Part shown: positions 23,771 to 33,987 of the stretch, piece after piece
Numbering within the stretch: the first letter of the stretch is position 1
Layout of the letters: every line of letters begins with the position of its first letter
Made by a program: the position numbers and the translations under genes
Source: Exiguobacterium qingdaonense
Lineage (GTDB): Bacteria; Bacillota; Bacilli; Exiguobacteriales; Exiguobacteriaceae
Assembly: GCF_018617855.1 (NCBI RefSeq)
Contig: NZ_JACSKY010000001.1
Coordinates: 613,543-677,542, forward strand
Reading direction: 5' to 3'
Length of the DNA stretch: 64,000 nt
The notes under the pieces: model-generated
The model's input: only the letters and a program-made list of their open reading frames with translations
Database searches by the model: none
Told to the model about the DNA's origin: nothing

Positions 23771-26758
23771 CTATATATTTAATTTAAACTGTTCATAGCT
23801 GTTAGCAATTTTATAATTGACCTTGTTATCTAGTGCAGCAAAGTGCTTTCGACCGCAGGCGATTTTTCCATTCTCATTCATTCGAAGATCTTCTTGATCG
23901 GTACTTCCCTTTGTTTCTACAACAAAGAATAAGGTTTCTACCTCTTCTTTTTCGACAAGTACAGCCCAGTCAGGGTTATAATTGCCTAGTGGAGTATCGA
24001 TTACGAACGATGAAGGAAGTTTCACAAATAATTTAACATCCTCATCATTATTGAGCTTTTCAGCAAACGTCCGCTCCACATTTGAATCATATCGAATATA
24101 ATTATAGACAGATTTATCATTAGATACTTCAATTGCATTAGCCTTCATATAGCCCACGAGCTCTTGATGCTCAAATAATGATTGCTGATAAAAGGCATGT
24201 TCACCTATACGTTCATATTTAATGCCATCAACAATTAACTTCTTCTTTTCTCTGTTAATGATTTTCATCACGGCTTCCATGAATGCTTGTGGATTTTTCT
24301 CAAAGTCTTTCAAGCGTTTGGAGCCAATTAAGATGTCAACAAGTGTACGTCTTTTAAGGTTGGTCTGTTCCTGTAAATAACGCAAAATGTCTGGGAGACG
24401 TCGTTTCTCTTCTAGCGCTTCATATACACGCATTGTCTGACCTTCTCCAGATACCCCTGATTGGTCCACCTTCAATATTGCATTTTCTCTTTTAATTTTC
24501 CTAGACTTGAACGCGCCCAGCTTCTGTATCGCATCTATACATTTGCTCTTAAGTGTATCGGAGTCCAAATCCACTGAATAAGTCGTCTTGTATTTTATCT
24601 GGTTCCATAGTTGATTAAACTCGTCGCTTAGAAGAACTTCTTTATTCAGCATAATCTCTACTTCTTCTTTCTTATTGAAAATAGGCAGCTTCTTAATAGA
24701 ACTTCTTATGACACTTTCAATATCTTGCTTAATTTCCTTAAATTCATCTGGAACATCGAAAGTTTCAGATGCGATTGCTTCCTTTAGCTTGTTTTCAACT
24801 TTTCCTTTTTTATCAAGAAACTTTTCTTTAAGAAGGAAGGAATACACTTTGGCAGAATATTCATAGCCGATTTCTTTAGATTCTCCAGTCATCTCATCTG
24901 TCATAGTAATTGTGGAAAAAGATTGCTCTTCAAGGTATCCAAACTTAAGACCTGTCTCATCTTCCATTTCCTTCTGAAGTGACTCAGCAAATTGTTGGTA
25001 TGATTCATTTGCGATTACCGTAAGGACATTCATATTTTCATCATATTGTCTTTGTCCATCCTGATTCACGGCTAAACGCAAACCACGTCCAATTTTTTGC
25101 CGTTTAGTGAAAGGATCCTTGGTTTCAACTAAAGTACATATTTGAAAGACGTTCGGGTTATCCCAGCCTTCTTTTAAAGCAGAGTGGGAAAAGATAAATC
25201 TTAACGGCGTCTCAAAACTTAGTAATTTTTCTTTTTCCTTCATAATAAGCTCAAATGCTGACTCATCATCTTTATTTGAACGCAGGCTTCCATCTTTCGC
25301 AAATTTACTATCCTTAAAGTTTCCGCTCTTATCTTGTGAAAAATATCCGTCATGAACTTCATTTGCGCTCTGATTAGAAATGTACTGGTCTTCTTCAAAG
25401 AGCGATCGATACTTAGGTAGCTGAATAAGGGAAGCATACTCTTCTTCAAAAATCTCTGCATACTTTCCTTTCTGCCAAGGTTGTCCCTTTGGATAAACTC
25501 GGTAGTTCTCTACTTTGTCTAGAAAGAAAAGAGTAAGCACTTTAATTCCTTGGTGTACAAGTCTTTTTTCCTTGTCTAAATGAGTCCGTATTGCTTCTCT
25601 TATTTGATATCTCTTGAGTAGGTCATCATCAATTCCACCAATCGATTCTCCAAGTTTCAACGCTTTTCCATTTTCAAATTCAATCATTTCGTTTCCAGGA
25701 TAGCAGTCAATTCCTTCAACAATATAACCGCGGTAAAGTTCCCGTTCGCCAGATAATAGGTACAAGTTGTTCTTATTATTGGGATTTATTTCCTTTTTGA
25801 CTCTAGTGACAGTACCATTTTTCTTTTTTTCATCTATTTCGACAGTAGCTTTATATCCGTTTTTATTAGAAACGTTAATAAGCTTAATATACGGATCGTT
25901 AAAATCTTCATCGGAATTGATGGATAGTACTTCAATTTTCTTAACAAGCTTCTTCTCATAGGCATCTACAGGATCCAGCTTGTACATTAGATTGTACGTA
26001 TCCCTATGGGTTGCAGAATATCGCAATTTACAAAGTGGATTCAATGAAGCAATGGCTTCCTTTGCTTTGTCCGTGTTATCAACACTTTGCGGCTCATCAA
26101 TAATAACGATAGGGTTTGTTTCTTGAATATATTGAATTGGCTTTTTCCCGTTCATTGTGTCTCTTTCACGGTGGATAAGGTTGGCCTTGTTCTCTTTTTC
26201 TGGATCATCGAAGCTTTTCTTAAAGGCATCGATATTAATTATCATTACTTCAATGTTGGTGCTAGTTGCATATTCACGGACTTGTTCTAGTTTCGATGAA
26301 TCATATTTGAAGTAGTGACAATGCTGCCCAGGGTACTCATTTGCAAAATGCTCTTCTGTCATCTGAAACGATTTATATACCCCTTCACGAATAGCAACGC
26401 TAGGTACAACAATAATGAATTTTGAAAAACCATATCTTTTATTCAACTCAAATATACTTCTGGTATATACATATGTTTTTCCCGTACCAGTTTCCATTTC
26501 GACTGTAAAGTTCCAGTCTTGAATACTTGTACTTTTTTTAAGATGATTTCTCACCTGTACTTTTTGAACATTTTCAAGAACTTCCGTTTCAGACAACTCC
26601 AGCTTGTTTCCGATACCTAGCTCCGTATTCTCTTGTCCGACAATATCGCCCATACTAACGGTGAAGTTAGATACTTTCACTGTTTGGCCTTCAAAAATAT
26701 CTGTAATGGAATGAATGGCATCAAGCTGGTATTGTTGTTCATCAAATTTAATCTTCAT
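23771..26758 (-). CDS. Type III restriction-modification enzyme, Res (helicase-nuclease) subunit
   Basis: A 995-residue type III Res protein. The SF2 ATPase is visible as METGTGKT (88-95), VIIDEPQSVDN (near 215) and YSATHRDTYN; helicase_C has GWDNPNVFQICTL and KRQKIGRGLRLAVNQ. The C-terminal PD-(D/E)XK nuclease shows NYNPDWAVLV (D930) and FFVVETKGS (E948-x-K950), apparently intact. AAGGAGTGATGAC precedes the ATG. It lies 12 bases after mod and is the last gene of the five-gene operon. With Mod it would cleave DNA bearing unmodified recognition sites in head-to-head orientation, by family. Confidence 0.94.
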   Translation of the reverse strand: MKIKFDEQQYQLDAIHSITDIFEGQTVKVSNFTVSMGDIVGQENTELGIGNKLELSETEVLENVQKVQVRNHLKKSTSIQDWNFTVEMETGTGKTYVYTRSIFELNKRYGFSKFIIVVPSVAIREGVYKSFQMTEEHFANEYPGQHCHYFKYDSSKLEQVREYATSTNIEVMIINIDAFKKSFDDPEKENKANLIHRERDTMNGKKPIQYIQETNPIVIIDEPQSVDNTDKAKEAIASLNPLCKLRYSATHRDTYNLMYKLDPVDAYEKKLVKKIEVLSINSDEDFNDPYIKLINVSNKNGYKATVEIDEKKKNGTVTRVKKEINPNNKNNLYLLSGERELYRGYIVEGIDCYPGNEMIEFENGKALKLGESIGGIDDDLLKRYQIREAIRTHLDKEKRLVHQGIKVLTLFFLDKVENYRVYPKGQPWQKGKYAEIFEEEYASLIQLPKYRSLFEEDQYISNQSANEVHDGYFSQDKSGNFKDSKFAKDGSLRSNKDDESAFELIMKEKEKLLSFETPLRFIFSHSALKEGWDNPNVFQICTLVETKDPFTKRQKIGRGLRLAVNQDGQRQYDENMNVLTVIANESYQQFAESLQKEMEDETGLKFGYLEEQSFSTITMTDEMTGESKEIGYEYSAKVYSFLLKEKFLDKKGKVENKLKEAIASETFDVPDEFKEIKQDIESVIRSSIKKLPIFNKKEEVEIMLNKEVLLSDEFNQLWNQIKYKTTYSVDLDSDTLKSKCIDAIQKLGAFKSRKIKRENAILKVDQSGVSGEGQTMRVYEALEEKRRLPDILRYLQEQTNLKRRTLVDILIGSKRLKDFEKNPQAFMEAVMKIINREKKKLIVDGIKYERIGEHAFYQQSLFEHQELVGYMKANAIEVSNDKSVYNYIRYDSNVERTFAEKLNNDEDVKLFVKLPSSFVIDTPLGNYNPDWAVLVEKEEVETLFFVVETKGSTDQEDLRMNENGKIACGRKHFAALDNKVNYKIANSYEQFKLNI

Positions 26759-26770
26759 GTCATCACTCCT

Positions 26771-28615
26771 TTATATCACTCGAATATCTTCTACACCATA
26801 TTTTTTCAGGATTTGCTGGGCATTTGTACGAACAGTGTCGTCTTTGAATCCTTCATCATAAAAAACAATGCGTGCAGGTTGTTGTTTTGCTAATTTTTCA
26901 ATATGTTCTAAAGTCAAGTCCCGTTCTAAGCATATTAGTAAGTACCCCATACCAATAGAGTAAATCCTCTTCCCCTCAATTAACTTTTCTTCGACTGGAA
27001 TAGCTAAATCAATCCCAAATTTGATTATAATTTCATAAACTACGTCTTCCTGAGCACGTCCATCTTTTAATGGTTCTATAAAATCAAGCAAACTTTTTTC
27101 TATATCAAAAGTTTCTTCATTCCATAACTTGAGATTGGTCTCGTCTAATTTAAATACTCTATATCCAGTATCTAACTGAACTTCATTGCCTACTCTTTGA
27201 ATGATTTCTTTTCCGGATCTATTTAATCTCTCCTTTCCCACATCACAAATCGATTTAAATCCCATTTTACCAGCATCTGACTCATCATTAATTTTTTCTG
27301 GAAGCTGTACAAGAATAAATTGATTTTCATAGCCCATTTCTAAATTATGCTCCATAACAGCATGTCCGAACGATGCGGATCCCGAAAAGAAATCCATAAC
27401 TATACCTTCTTTTTTTGCAAAAATACTTAATAGGTACTTTAAATATTCAATAGGTTTAGGGTTTTGAAACACACGATAACCATCAAACAAATCCTGCACA
27501 ACTCTTGTACCATTGTTATATATACCAACTTGATCTCTAGGAATAATTGATGTTGGTGCACCAGTTGCGTCACCTAAATGCTTTTTAATATATATATTCC
27601 ATTTTGCCTGATCACCCTCATCAGTAACCAGAGGACCTTTATTCGTCTTTTTAAAAACAACTTTGTTTTCATTTAAAGCTTTATCAAAAGTTTCTTTAAT
27701 AAAACGATAGATGTATCCTTCTTTAGGTTTTACCTTTGTACCGTCTGGACATTCAATAAAATATTTTTGATTATCATTTGTTGAATCGTTTCTAAATACA
27801 AAATCTTTTTCTCTATATAATCCCTCTTCATCTTTTTTCGTGTATAGTTTTATTGCTTCTTTGGACAAGGGTGCATTTAACTGTTGAACATTTTTAATAT
27901 TTTTCGCATAAACTAAACCATATTCATGAGTAGAGGTGAAAAATTTCGGTCGTATTCCCCCACCAGTGGAGCAATTCCATATTGTAGTTGAAATAAAATT
28001 AAATTCTCCGAAAATTTCATCACAGATTTTCTTTAAGTTAGAATATTCGTCGTCACCAATTGATATAAAAATATATCCTGATTCATTTAATAGATTTCTA
28101 GCGATTTTTAAACGCGGATACATGAAGTTTAACCAATTCGAATGAAATCTTCCTTCTAAAATTGTATTTGATTTTAACGAGTTCTCTAATCTATTCATGT
28201 AACTTGTAACGTTATCTCTGTAATTATCTTTATAAATAAAATCTTTACCAGTATTATAAGGAGGATCAATATATATAAAATCAACTTTATTATTATATGA
28301 ACTCTGGAGAACTCTTAATACTTCTAAATTATCTCCTTCAATATATATGTTTTTTGTTTGATCCCAGTCTTTGCTTTCGTATTTTGAAGGCCTCAAAGTT
28401 GCAGTTGTTTGCTTCTGAGCTAATTTTATTGCTTCACTCTTTCCGGGCCACTTTAATTCGTATTCTTGATTTTCTCTATTAACAAAGAGTCCTATTTCTT
28501 CTCGTAGCTTATCTAAATCAACTTTACTTTCAACAAATGCACTTGGAAAAAGCTCTTTAAGTTTCTCATACTTATAATTAACTGAATCAAATGTCTTACC
28601 ATTCATTTTCTCCAT
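26771..28615 (-). CDS. Type III DNA methyltransferase, Mod subunit
   Basis: A 614-residue N6-adenine/N4-cytosine methyltransferase of the beta class: catalytic DPPYNTG at 117-123 comes before the S-adenosylmethionine motif in MDFFSGSASFGHAVM (near 405-415), and the stretch between them is the target-recognition region. The length is usual for type III Mod. It methylates one strand of the recognition sequence and supplies specificity to Res. The gene starts two bases after the preceding nuclease-like gene and overlaps no other. The recognition sequence cannot be read from the sequence. Confidence 0.94.
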   Translation of the reverse strand: MEKMNGKTFDSVNYKYEKLKELFPSAFVESKVDLDKLREEIGLFVNRENQEYELKWPGKSEAIKLAQKQTTATLRPSKYESKDWDQTKNIYIEGDNLEVLRVLQSSYNNKVDFIYIDPPYNTGKDFIYKDNYRDNVTSYMNRLENSLKSNTILEGRFHSNWLNFMYPRLKIARNLLNESGYIFISIGDDEYSNLKKICDEIFGEFNFISTTIWNCSTGGGIRPKFFTSTHEYGLVYAKNIKNVQQLNAPLSKEAIKLYTKKDEEGLYREKDFVFRNDSTNDNQKYFIECPDGTKVKPKEGYIYRFIKETFDKALNENKVVFKKTNKGPLVTDEGDQAKWNIYIKKHLGDATGAPTSIIPRDQVGIYNNGTRVVQDLFDGYRVFQNPKPIEYLKYLLSIFAKKEGIVMDFFSGSASFGHAVMEHNLEMGYENQFILVQLPEKINDESDAGKMGFKSICDVGKERLNRSGKEIIQRVGNEVQLDTGYRVFKLDETNLKLWNEETFDIEKSLLDFIEPLKDGRAQEDVVYEIIIKFGIDLAIPVEEKLIEGKRIYSIGMGYLLICLERDLTLEHIEKLAKQQPARIVFYDEGFKDDTVRTNAQQILKKYGVEDIRVI

Positions 28616-28617
28616 GA

Positions 28618-29466
28618 TTACACCTCGTTAAAATAATTTTTAATATTATCAATTGTATAGCCTTTAGTCATTTTTTTTGAAAAGTAAACAGCATTTTCAC
28701 TTTTATTAGGCTGGTACATTTTTTTTACTTTCAAACCACTTTTCTCAAAGAACTCATTTCTATCAATAAACTTTAATACAAAAAATATATTGTTTTTCTG
28801 ATAAACTCTTATATGAAAGAATGCTTGATTCTGTTTTTCAAACTGGAGGAGTTCTTCAAGAGTTTTAAAATTAGTCTCTATATTTCTTGCTTTATCGAAA
28901 TACCAATTTAAATCAACTTTATCGTTCGAATACCTACAAAAAAATGGATATGTTAAAAAATCGTCCTTTCTTTGAATTTCTTTAGAGATTTTACAAAGAA
29001 AGTCCCTATCCATGTAATTTTCTATAGCATAATTAGGCAGATGTCTTTTAGCTACTTGAGTAGATTTTATTTCTACAGGAAATACTTTAGATTCAACTAA
29101 TTCATTTAAAGTTTGAATCGAAATTTTTCCGTAATCACCATTTTCTATTTCACTATTTATCTTATTTAAAAATAAATGTATGTCTTGGGATTTACTATAA
29201 ATCAATCCATCAAAGGGTGCGTGTTTTTTAAACATGTCAGTTCTGAAGTTATCGTAAGGTATATAAGCTACTCCATTGTGTTCTAAAACGCATTCAAGTG
29301 CATGCTCAGCTCTTTTACCATTTTGAGTGTTTAATTTTTTTTCAATTAACGATCTGTTTTTTTGCCAAGTATTCACAGTATATTCGCTTATCATTTGAGC
29401 TTCTTTAATATAGTTATCTTTTAATGGACTATTAACTACATATACTCCATTCTCTAATAGAATCAT
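28618..29466 (-). CDS. Predicted PD-(D/E)XK nuclease of the type III operon
   Basis: A 282-residue protein not recognised as a named family. It shows the elements of a PD-(D/E)XK nuclease in order: GKRAEHALECVLE (E54), HAPFDGLIY (D86) and VFPVEIKSTQ (E132-x-K134). The C-terminal half (about 150-282) has no visible motif and is rich in aromatic and charged residues. AGGAGG precedes the ATG. Between the DUF4391 and mod genes with 2-23 base gaps, so part of the operon. It may be a second nuclease in addition to the Res nuclease domain. Confidence 0.7.
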   Translation of the reverse strand: MILLENGVYVVNSPLKDNYIKEAQMISEYTVNTWQKNRSLIEKKLNTQNGKRAEHALECVLEHNGVAYIPYDNFRTDMFKKHAPFDGLIYSKSQDIHLFLNKINSEIENGDYGKISIQTLNELVESKVFPVEIKSTQVAKRHLPNYAIENYMDRDFLCKISKEIQRKDDFLTYPFFCRYSNDKVDLNWYFDKARNIETNFKTLEELLQFEKQNQAFFHIRVYQKNNIFFVLKFIDRNEFFEKSGLKVKKMYQPNKSENAVYFSKKMTKGYTIDNIKNYFNEV

Positions 29467-29489
29467 TGTTTACCTCCTGATTAAACAGT

Positions 29490-30272
29490 TTATTTTTCAT
29501 CTCTTACATCAATTATTGTGATAATTTCATTTAGCTTAACACATTTTGATTTTTCCATATTTTTTATTTTCATGTGAATTTCTATTTTTCTACCAAAATT
29601 AATTTGATCTTCAAGTACCTGATGTAATCGTGCAATTTCTCTACTACACTCTTGTACAATATTAAGTAAATTAATCACTTGATCACGCTTATCTTTGCAG
29701 GAAGGGAGTTTCCCTACTAGCCGAATTACCTCTTCGCATTTTATCCATTGTTGAATATCCTCGTAAATGCTATATAGGCTTTCAAAAGATAAATTCGAAA
29801 CGAACAATGAATTCATTAATTTGGTGTAAGGCGTATCATCTTCTTGTGGATTAAACCAGTCGGTTTTAGTAGGTTGATCAACCACAACTTTTGTCTTGTC
29901 ATTTTTATTAAGCCTTTTATGACTTGTACTCATAAGAAAATGACCTTCTGGTGATGACAAGACTAATACTACTGGATTAAAAATAGCTTTATGAATAGTT
30001 CCAATGATCCGGTTTATATTTTTCATATCTCTGAGTTCTACATATATCCAAACCACTTCTGAGTAATTGAATTCATCAACTTGGTAGACTGGGATATTCA
30101 TACTCTGCTCATTCATAACACTTAAAAGGTAAATACTCTCTATCTGAGATGTGAACATTTCTTTCTCAGATTTCGAAAGGTTCGCTTGTGTAAAAAATGC
30201 TTTCTTTGGTATTTTACGATTTAGCACAGCACGTTGTGGAATCTGCAAACGATGAATCAACCATTCCTTCAT
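29490..30272 (-). CDS. DUF4391 protein of the type III-associated operon
   Basis: A 260-residue protein assigned to DUF4391 by its N-terminal pattern (RAVLNRKIPKKAFF), the ESIYLLSVMNEQSMNIPVY and VWIYVELRD strands, and the DWFNPQEDDTPYTKLMNSLFVSNL segment, followed by a helical C-terminus. DUF4391 genes are usually found beside SNF2-like helicases and type III mod/res genes. No catalytic motif is visible. It lies 8 bases after the helicase gene. It could be an adaptor protein, but that is a guess. Confidence 0.75.
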   Translation of the reverse strand: MKEWLIHRLQIPQRAVLNRKIPKKAFFTQANLSKSEKEMFTSQIESIYLLSVMNEQSMNIPVYQVDEFNYSEVVWIYVELRDMKNINRIIGTIHKAIFNPVVLVLSSPEGHFLMSTSHKRLNKNDKTKVVVDQPTKTDWFNPQEDDTPYTKLMNSLFVSNLSFESLYSIYEDIQQWIKCEEVIRLVGKLPSCKDKRDQVINLLNIVQECSREIARLHQVLEDQINFGRKIEIHMKIKNMEKSKCVKLNEIITIIDVRDEK

Positions 30273-30280
30273 TTTATCAC

Positions 30281-33200
30281 CTACTTTATCACTAAAAATG
30301 AGATTAATTCAAAATCTTCTGAGGTCGTAGCTGTGTCCTGTAAAAGACTAGAATTTCCGAGACTAAACAATGATTCCATTCCTTGCTCTTCTACAATACC
30401 GAGAGCAAATTCAACTGCCTTGTCTAGTAGATACTTGTAAGTAGACATGTCGTTCATATCCTCTGTTTCTTTAGCAAACTGGTGAATCAACTCGTTGAAC
30501 ACATCCCCTTGACCATTAGCAACTTTACGGAAGAGATCCAGTATCTGCTTTGTCTTTAAATGTCCTAGTCGAACTTCTCCATTCATATTCATATAAACCA
30601 GATAATATGGATAAAGTGCGCTTGTTTCTTTTACTGGTGTTGCTGCATTGCGTTGCTTGATGCAGAATATTACCCCTGGTTCCGTATCAAAAGAGGGAGC
30701 CAACTGAAGCGATGTAACTGCATGTAATCCCAAGGGAGCAGTCTCAATTTTCTTTTTATTAGTATCCATATAATCAAGCAAATCCATTTTAAAGTCATTC
30801 AAGGTCAAGTCTGTGATAGAGATTCCCCCAGAAATGTCTTCCAAATCAACAACCTCTTCTTGTAGCTGTTTCAGTTGCTTTTTACGATATTCCAAATCAT
30901 TCATCTGCTTCTTTTCATCGTACTCTATTACGTTCTCTTCACCTGTTGCTGAAATATCAAGAAGTACCATTCTCCCACTAACGCGTGCTTCTAAATTAAT
31001 GTATTCATCAAGATCCATATTCGGCCAGAAGTTTACCAGTTGAATGACATCATTTTTAGATCCTAAACGATCGATTCGACCAAATCGTTGTATTATTCTT
31101 ACTGGGTTCCAGTGAATGTCATAATTGATTAGATAATCACAGTCTTGCAGATTCTGACCTTCAGAAATACAATCTGTAGCAATCAATATATCAATCTCAT
31201 CCTGAATATTAGAATCTATTTTACTTCTCTCTTTAGATACAGGTGAAAAATGGGTTAAGATTGCATTTAAATCTTTCTGGACTCCCTTAAGTGTGGTTTG
31301 ATTACCTCCAGAACCTGTCACAAGGGCGGTATTTACTCCATGTTTTTTTGAAACCCATTCTGATAATTCATCATATAAATAGTTGGCTGTGTCAGCAAAA
31401 GCTGTAAAGATAATGATTTTCTTATTTTCGCTGTTTATAGGATGAAAGAGCTTGCGGTCAATCATCGATTTAATCTTATTTAATTTGGCATCACGCGGAG
31501 CTTGAACTTTTGCTGATTCAATAAGTAATTGCTCAAGCTTCTCTTTATCATCATGTAAATCTTGCTTCCATTTAATACGGTCGATATCTTGAAGGAGTAC
31601 TTTTACTTTCGATCCTATTAGCATGTTTTCCACATCATCATCATCAATATCGATTTCATTAATATTAATATCGGCATTGGAGTATTGCTGAATATTATCA
31701 AGCTTTAGTAACAGATCATCAATTTTCCTTAATAGAGAAGCTACTGTCATACCAAATGAATGAATAGAGCTTTCCATCCTTTTGAGTAAGTTAACCCTCA
31801 TTAAATGAACTAAGCTACGTTCACGGTCAATTTGCTTAAATACTGAGCCTCCTTTTACTTTCTTATCATATTTACGACTATACTCTTCTTGCTTTTCAGG
31901 CATTACATACTTCAGTGGTGAGTAAGCACTTAAATTTAATCTGTTAATAAGCTTATTAACTTCCTTTATTTCAGGAAATTCATTGTACTCATCAATATCT
32001 GAATATACATTATTTGGCTTCAATCGTTGTGGGAATTTTCCTATTTCATCCATATTGTAATATTTTTCGATATGCTTTCGTGAACGAGCAATTGTAACTG
32101 CATCGAGCAGTTTGAAATAATCAAAGTTCAACATTTCCAGAAGATTATCTGATTTCCGCTCTTCTTCATCTAACTTGAGCCATTTATTAAAAGAAAGCTG
32201 TGCTCTTCTTAGCGTTTGTTCAATACTTTCAATACCTGCTGATTCTAAAGCTTCATCTTTACCTTCCGTGATAAAAGCAACTTGATTTTTCAAATCATTC
32301 ATTTTATTATTTACTGGCGTCGCTGAAAGCATTAAGACTTTCGTTCTAACCCCAGCTTTGATAATTTGATTCATCAACCTGGAATAACGGGTTTCTCTGT
32401 CATTTCTAGCCTCGTTATTCCTAAAGTTATGCGACTCATCAATAACAATCAAATCGTAGTTACCCCAGTTCACAGTTGATAGATTAATATCTCCAGATAA
32501 ACCACCTGTACGACTCAAGTCGGTATGATTTAACACATCGTAGTTGAAGCGATCCGTAGAGAGGACATTCCTCTTGTCATTTTGAGTGTAAATCAGCCAG
32601 TTTTCTTTTAATTTTTTGGGGCACAAGACTAGGACTCGATCATTTCTTAATTCGTAGTATTTAATAACAGCTAGGGCTTCGAATGTTTTTCCCAAACCAA
32701 CACTATCGGCAATGATACAACCGTTATGCTTTTCCAATTTATCGATAGCACCAAGAACACCATCTTTTTGGAATTTATATAGTTTATTCCAAATTGTAGT
32801 GTCTTTAAAGCCTGTCTTTGACTTCACTATCGCATCTTCATCAAATTCTTCTAAATAGTCACTGAAAACATTATGTAGAGTGACATAATAAAGAAACTCT
32901 GGAGAGTGATTTTCATAAATTACTTTGATTCGCTCCAGAACTTCATCTTTAACCACTTCAACAATAGCGTCATTCTTCCATACTTCATTGAACCACTGTA
33001 CATATTGTTTTGTTAAAAGAGGTTCATCCATAAGTGAATTCATATGGAGACTCGGCGAGTATGTATAGCCTAATCCGCTGCTAGTAAAATCTGAGCTTCC
33101 TTGAATAGCCATTGATGAACCATCGTTATTTTCAATATGGAATAAACGGTTCTGTGTTAATGGTGACGTCAAAGACTTCATCTTCACTTTTGAACTTATC

Positions 33201-33523
33201 CAATCTGCACATTCTTTAGCGACTTTCACCTGTACAAGTTCATTCCTCATCTTAATCTCAAGTTCTGAACCTGATAACCATCTCTCTCGATTTGACTTAT
33301 CTATGTCAGTAGTACCTTGTGTATATTTTTTTGAAGTAAAAGTAGGCTCGATAAATAAAAAACGTACCTCATCCACCTTCATTAACTCTTTCTTTAAAGC
33401 CTCGAACGCGTATATAGTAAAGTAGGATGACATAATTGAAACCTTCGCATTCTTTTTTAAGTATGGTTTTAATGCATCTCCAACAATACCAGATTTTTTA
33501 TTATCTAACATTTTTCCTATCAT
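30281..33523 (-). CDS. SNF2-like helicase with degenerate PLD-like N-terminal domain
   Basis: A 1080-residue protein. Residues 1-185 look like a phospholipase D-like fold (GSSDFTSSGLG at 142-152), but the HxK signature is degraded to FHIE, so it may bind rather than cut. Residues 250-480 form the SNF2 ATPase (ADSVGLGKT at 272-280, DESH at 362-365, LSATPVNN). The helicase_C part (about 700-870) has ITDC-like DCISEGQNLQDCDYLINYDIHWNPVRIIQRFGRIDRLGS. First gene of the operon. By family it is a double-stranded DNA translocase; here it extends the type III system. Confidence 0.9.
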   Translation of the reverse strand: MIGKMLDNKKSGIVGDALKPYLKKNAKVSIMSSYFTIYAFEALKKELMKVDEVRFLFIEPTFTSKKYTQGTTDIDKSNRERWLSGSELEIKMRNELVQVKVAKECADWISSKVKMKSLTSPLTQNRLFHIENNDGSSMAIQGSSDFTSSGLGYTYSPSLHMNSLMDEPLLTKQYVQWFNEVWKNDAIVEVVKDEVLERIKVIYENHSPEFLYYVTLHNVFSDYLEEFDEDAIVKSKTGFKDTTIWNKLYKFQKDGVLGAIDKLEKHNGCIIADSVGLGKTFEALAVIKYYELRNDRVLVLCPKKLKENWLIYTQNDKRNVLSTDRFNYDVLNHTDLSRTGGLSGDINLSTVNWGNYDLIVIDESHNFRNNEARNDRETRYSRLMNQIIKAGVRTKVLMLSATPVNNKMNDLKNQVAFITEGKDEALESAGIESIEQTLRRAQLSFNKWLKLDEEERKSDNLLEMLNFDYFKLLDAVTIARSRKHIEKYYNMDEIGKFPQRLKPNNVYSDIDEYNEFPEIKEVNKLINRLNLSAYSPLKYVMPEKQEEYSRKYDKKVKGGSVFKQIDRERSLVHLMRVNLLKRMESSIHSFGMTVASLLRKIDDLLLKLDNIQQYSNADININEIDIDDDDVENMLIGSKVKVLLQDIDRIKWKQDLHDDKEKLEQLLIESAKVQAPRDAKLNKIKSMIDRKLFHPINSENKKIIIFTAFADTANYLYDELSEWVSKKHGVNTALVTGSGGNQTTLKGVQKDLNAILTHFSPVSKERSKIDSNIQDEIDILIATDCISEGQNLQDCDYLINYDIHWNPVRIIQRFGRIDRLGSKNDVIQLVNFWPNMDLDEYINLEARVSGRMVLLDISATGEENVIEYDEKKQMNDLEYRKKQLKQLQEEVVDLEDISGGISITDLTLNDFKMDLLDYMDTNKKKIETAPLGLHAVTSLQLAPSFDTEPGVIFCIKQRNAATPVKETSALYPYYLVYMNMNGEVRLGHLKTKQILDLFRKVANGQGDVFNELIHQFAKETEDMNDMSTYKYLLDKAVEFALGIVEEQGMESLFSLGNSSLLQDTATTSEDFELISFLVIK

Positions 33524-33753
33524 TTATACACCCCATAAACAAAAATCAACTATTTCACTACTTACATTCTACAAAAATTTCAAACAAGATTAAAATGGTT
33601 TTACAAAAAAAGTAATCTATTATTTTTTTGGATTCAAATATTTATAATTGAAATGACTCGCTATAACTGAAAGAACAATAAACTCATATTTTACAAATTG
33701 AATTGAACCTCAAATGATGAAACTTTGTAAAAAGTATCTTACATTTTTTAATA

Positions 33754-33957
33754 TTATTCCACCACCTCAAACGCCTTCACATACGCCACATGATCCAACA
33801 TCACAATCAACTCATCCTCAAATTGTACGAATCCGTCACTCGCATGTCGAAATGCTTGGTAAATGGATTCCAGTGCCCCATGCCGCGAATCTGCCTCTAT
33901 CATATAAGTCAGTTCTTCTCCATTGACCAAATGGAACTCGATTTCGTATGATTTCAT
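33754..33957 (-). CDS. Small acidic protein, unknown
   Basis: A 67-residue soluble protein with alternating strands (YEIEFHLVNGEELTYMIEAD) and a helix; no family recognised. AAGGGGTGAGG precedes the ATG. It is the last of three co-directional genes (EcsC-like, 156-residue, this one) with 30-base gaps, so probably one operon. GC content is back to host level here, so it lies outside the AT-rich island. Confidence 0.65.
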   Translation of the reverse strand: MKSYEIEFHLVNGEELTYMIEADSRHGALESIYQAFRHASDGFVQFEDELIVMLDHVAYVKAFEVVE

Positions 33958-33987
33958 CCTATCCTCACCCCTTCTTTATCGATTTTC

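Noticed and set aside
17378..33523. Prophage interpretation of the island
   Set aside because: No integrase, terminase, capsid, portal, lysis or phage repressor genes were found, and no tRNA attachment site is visible.
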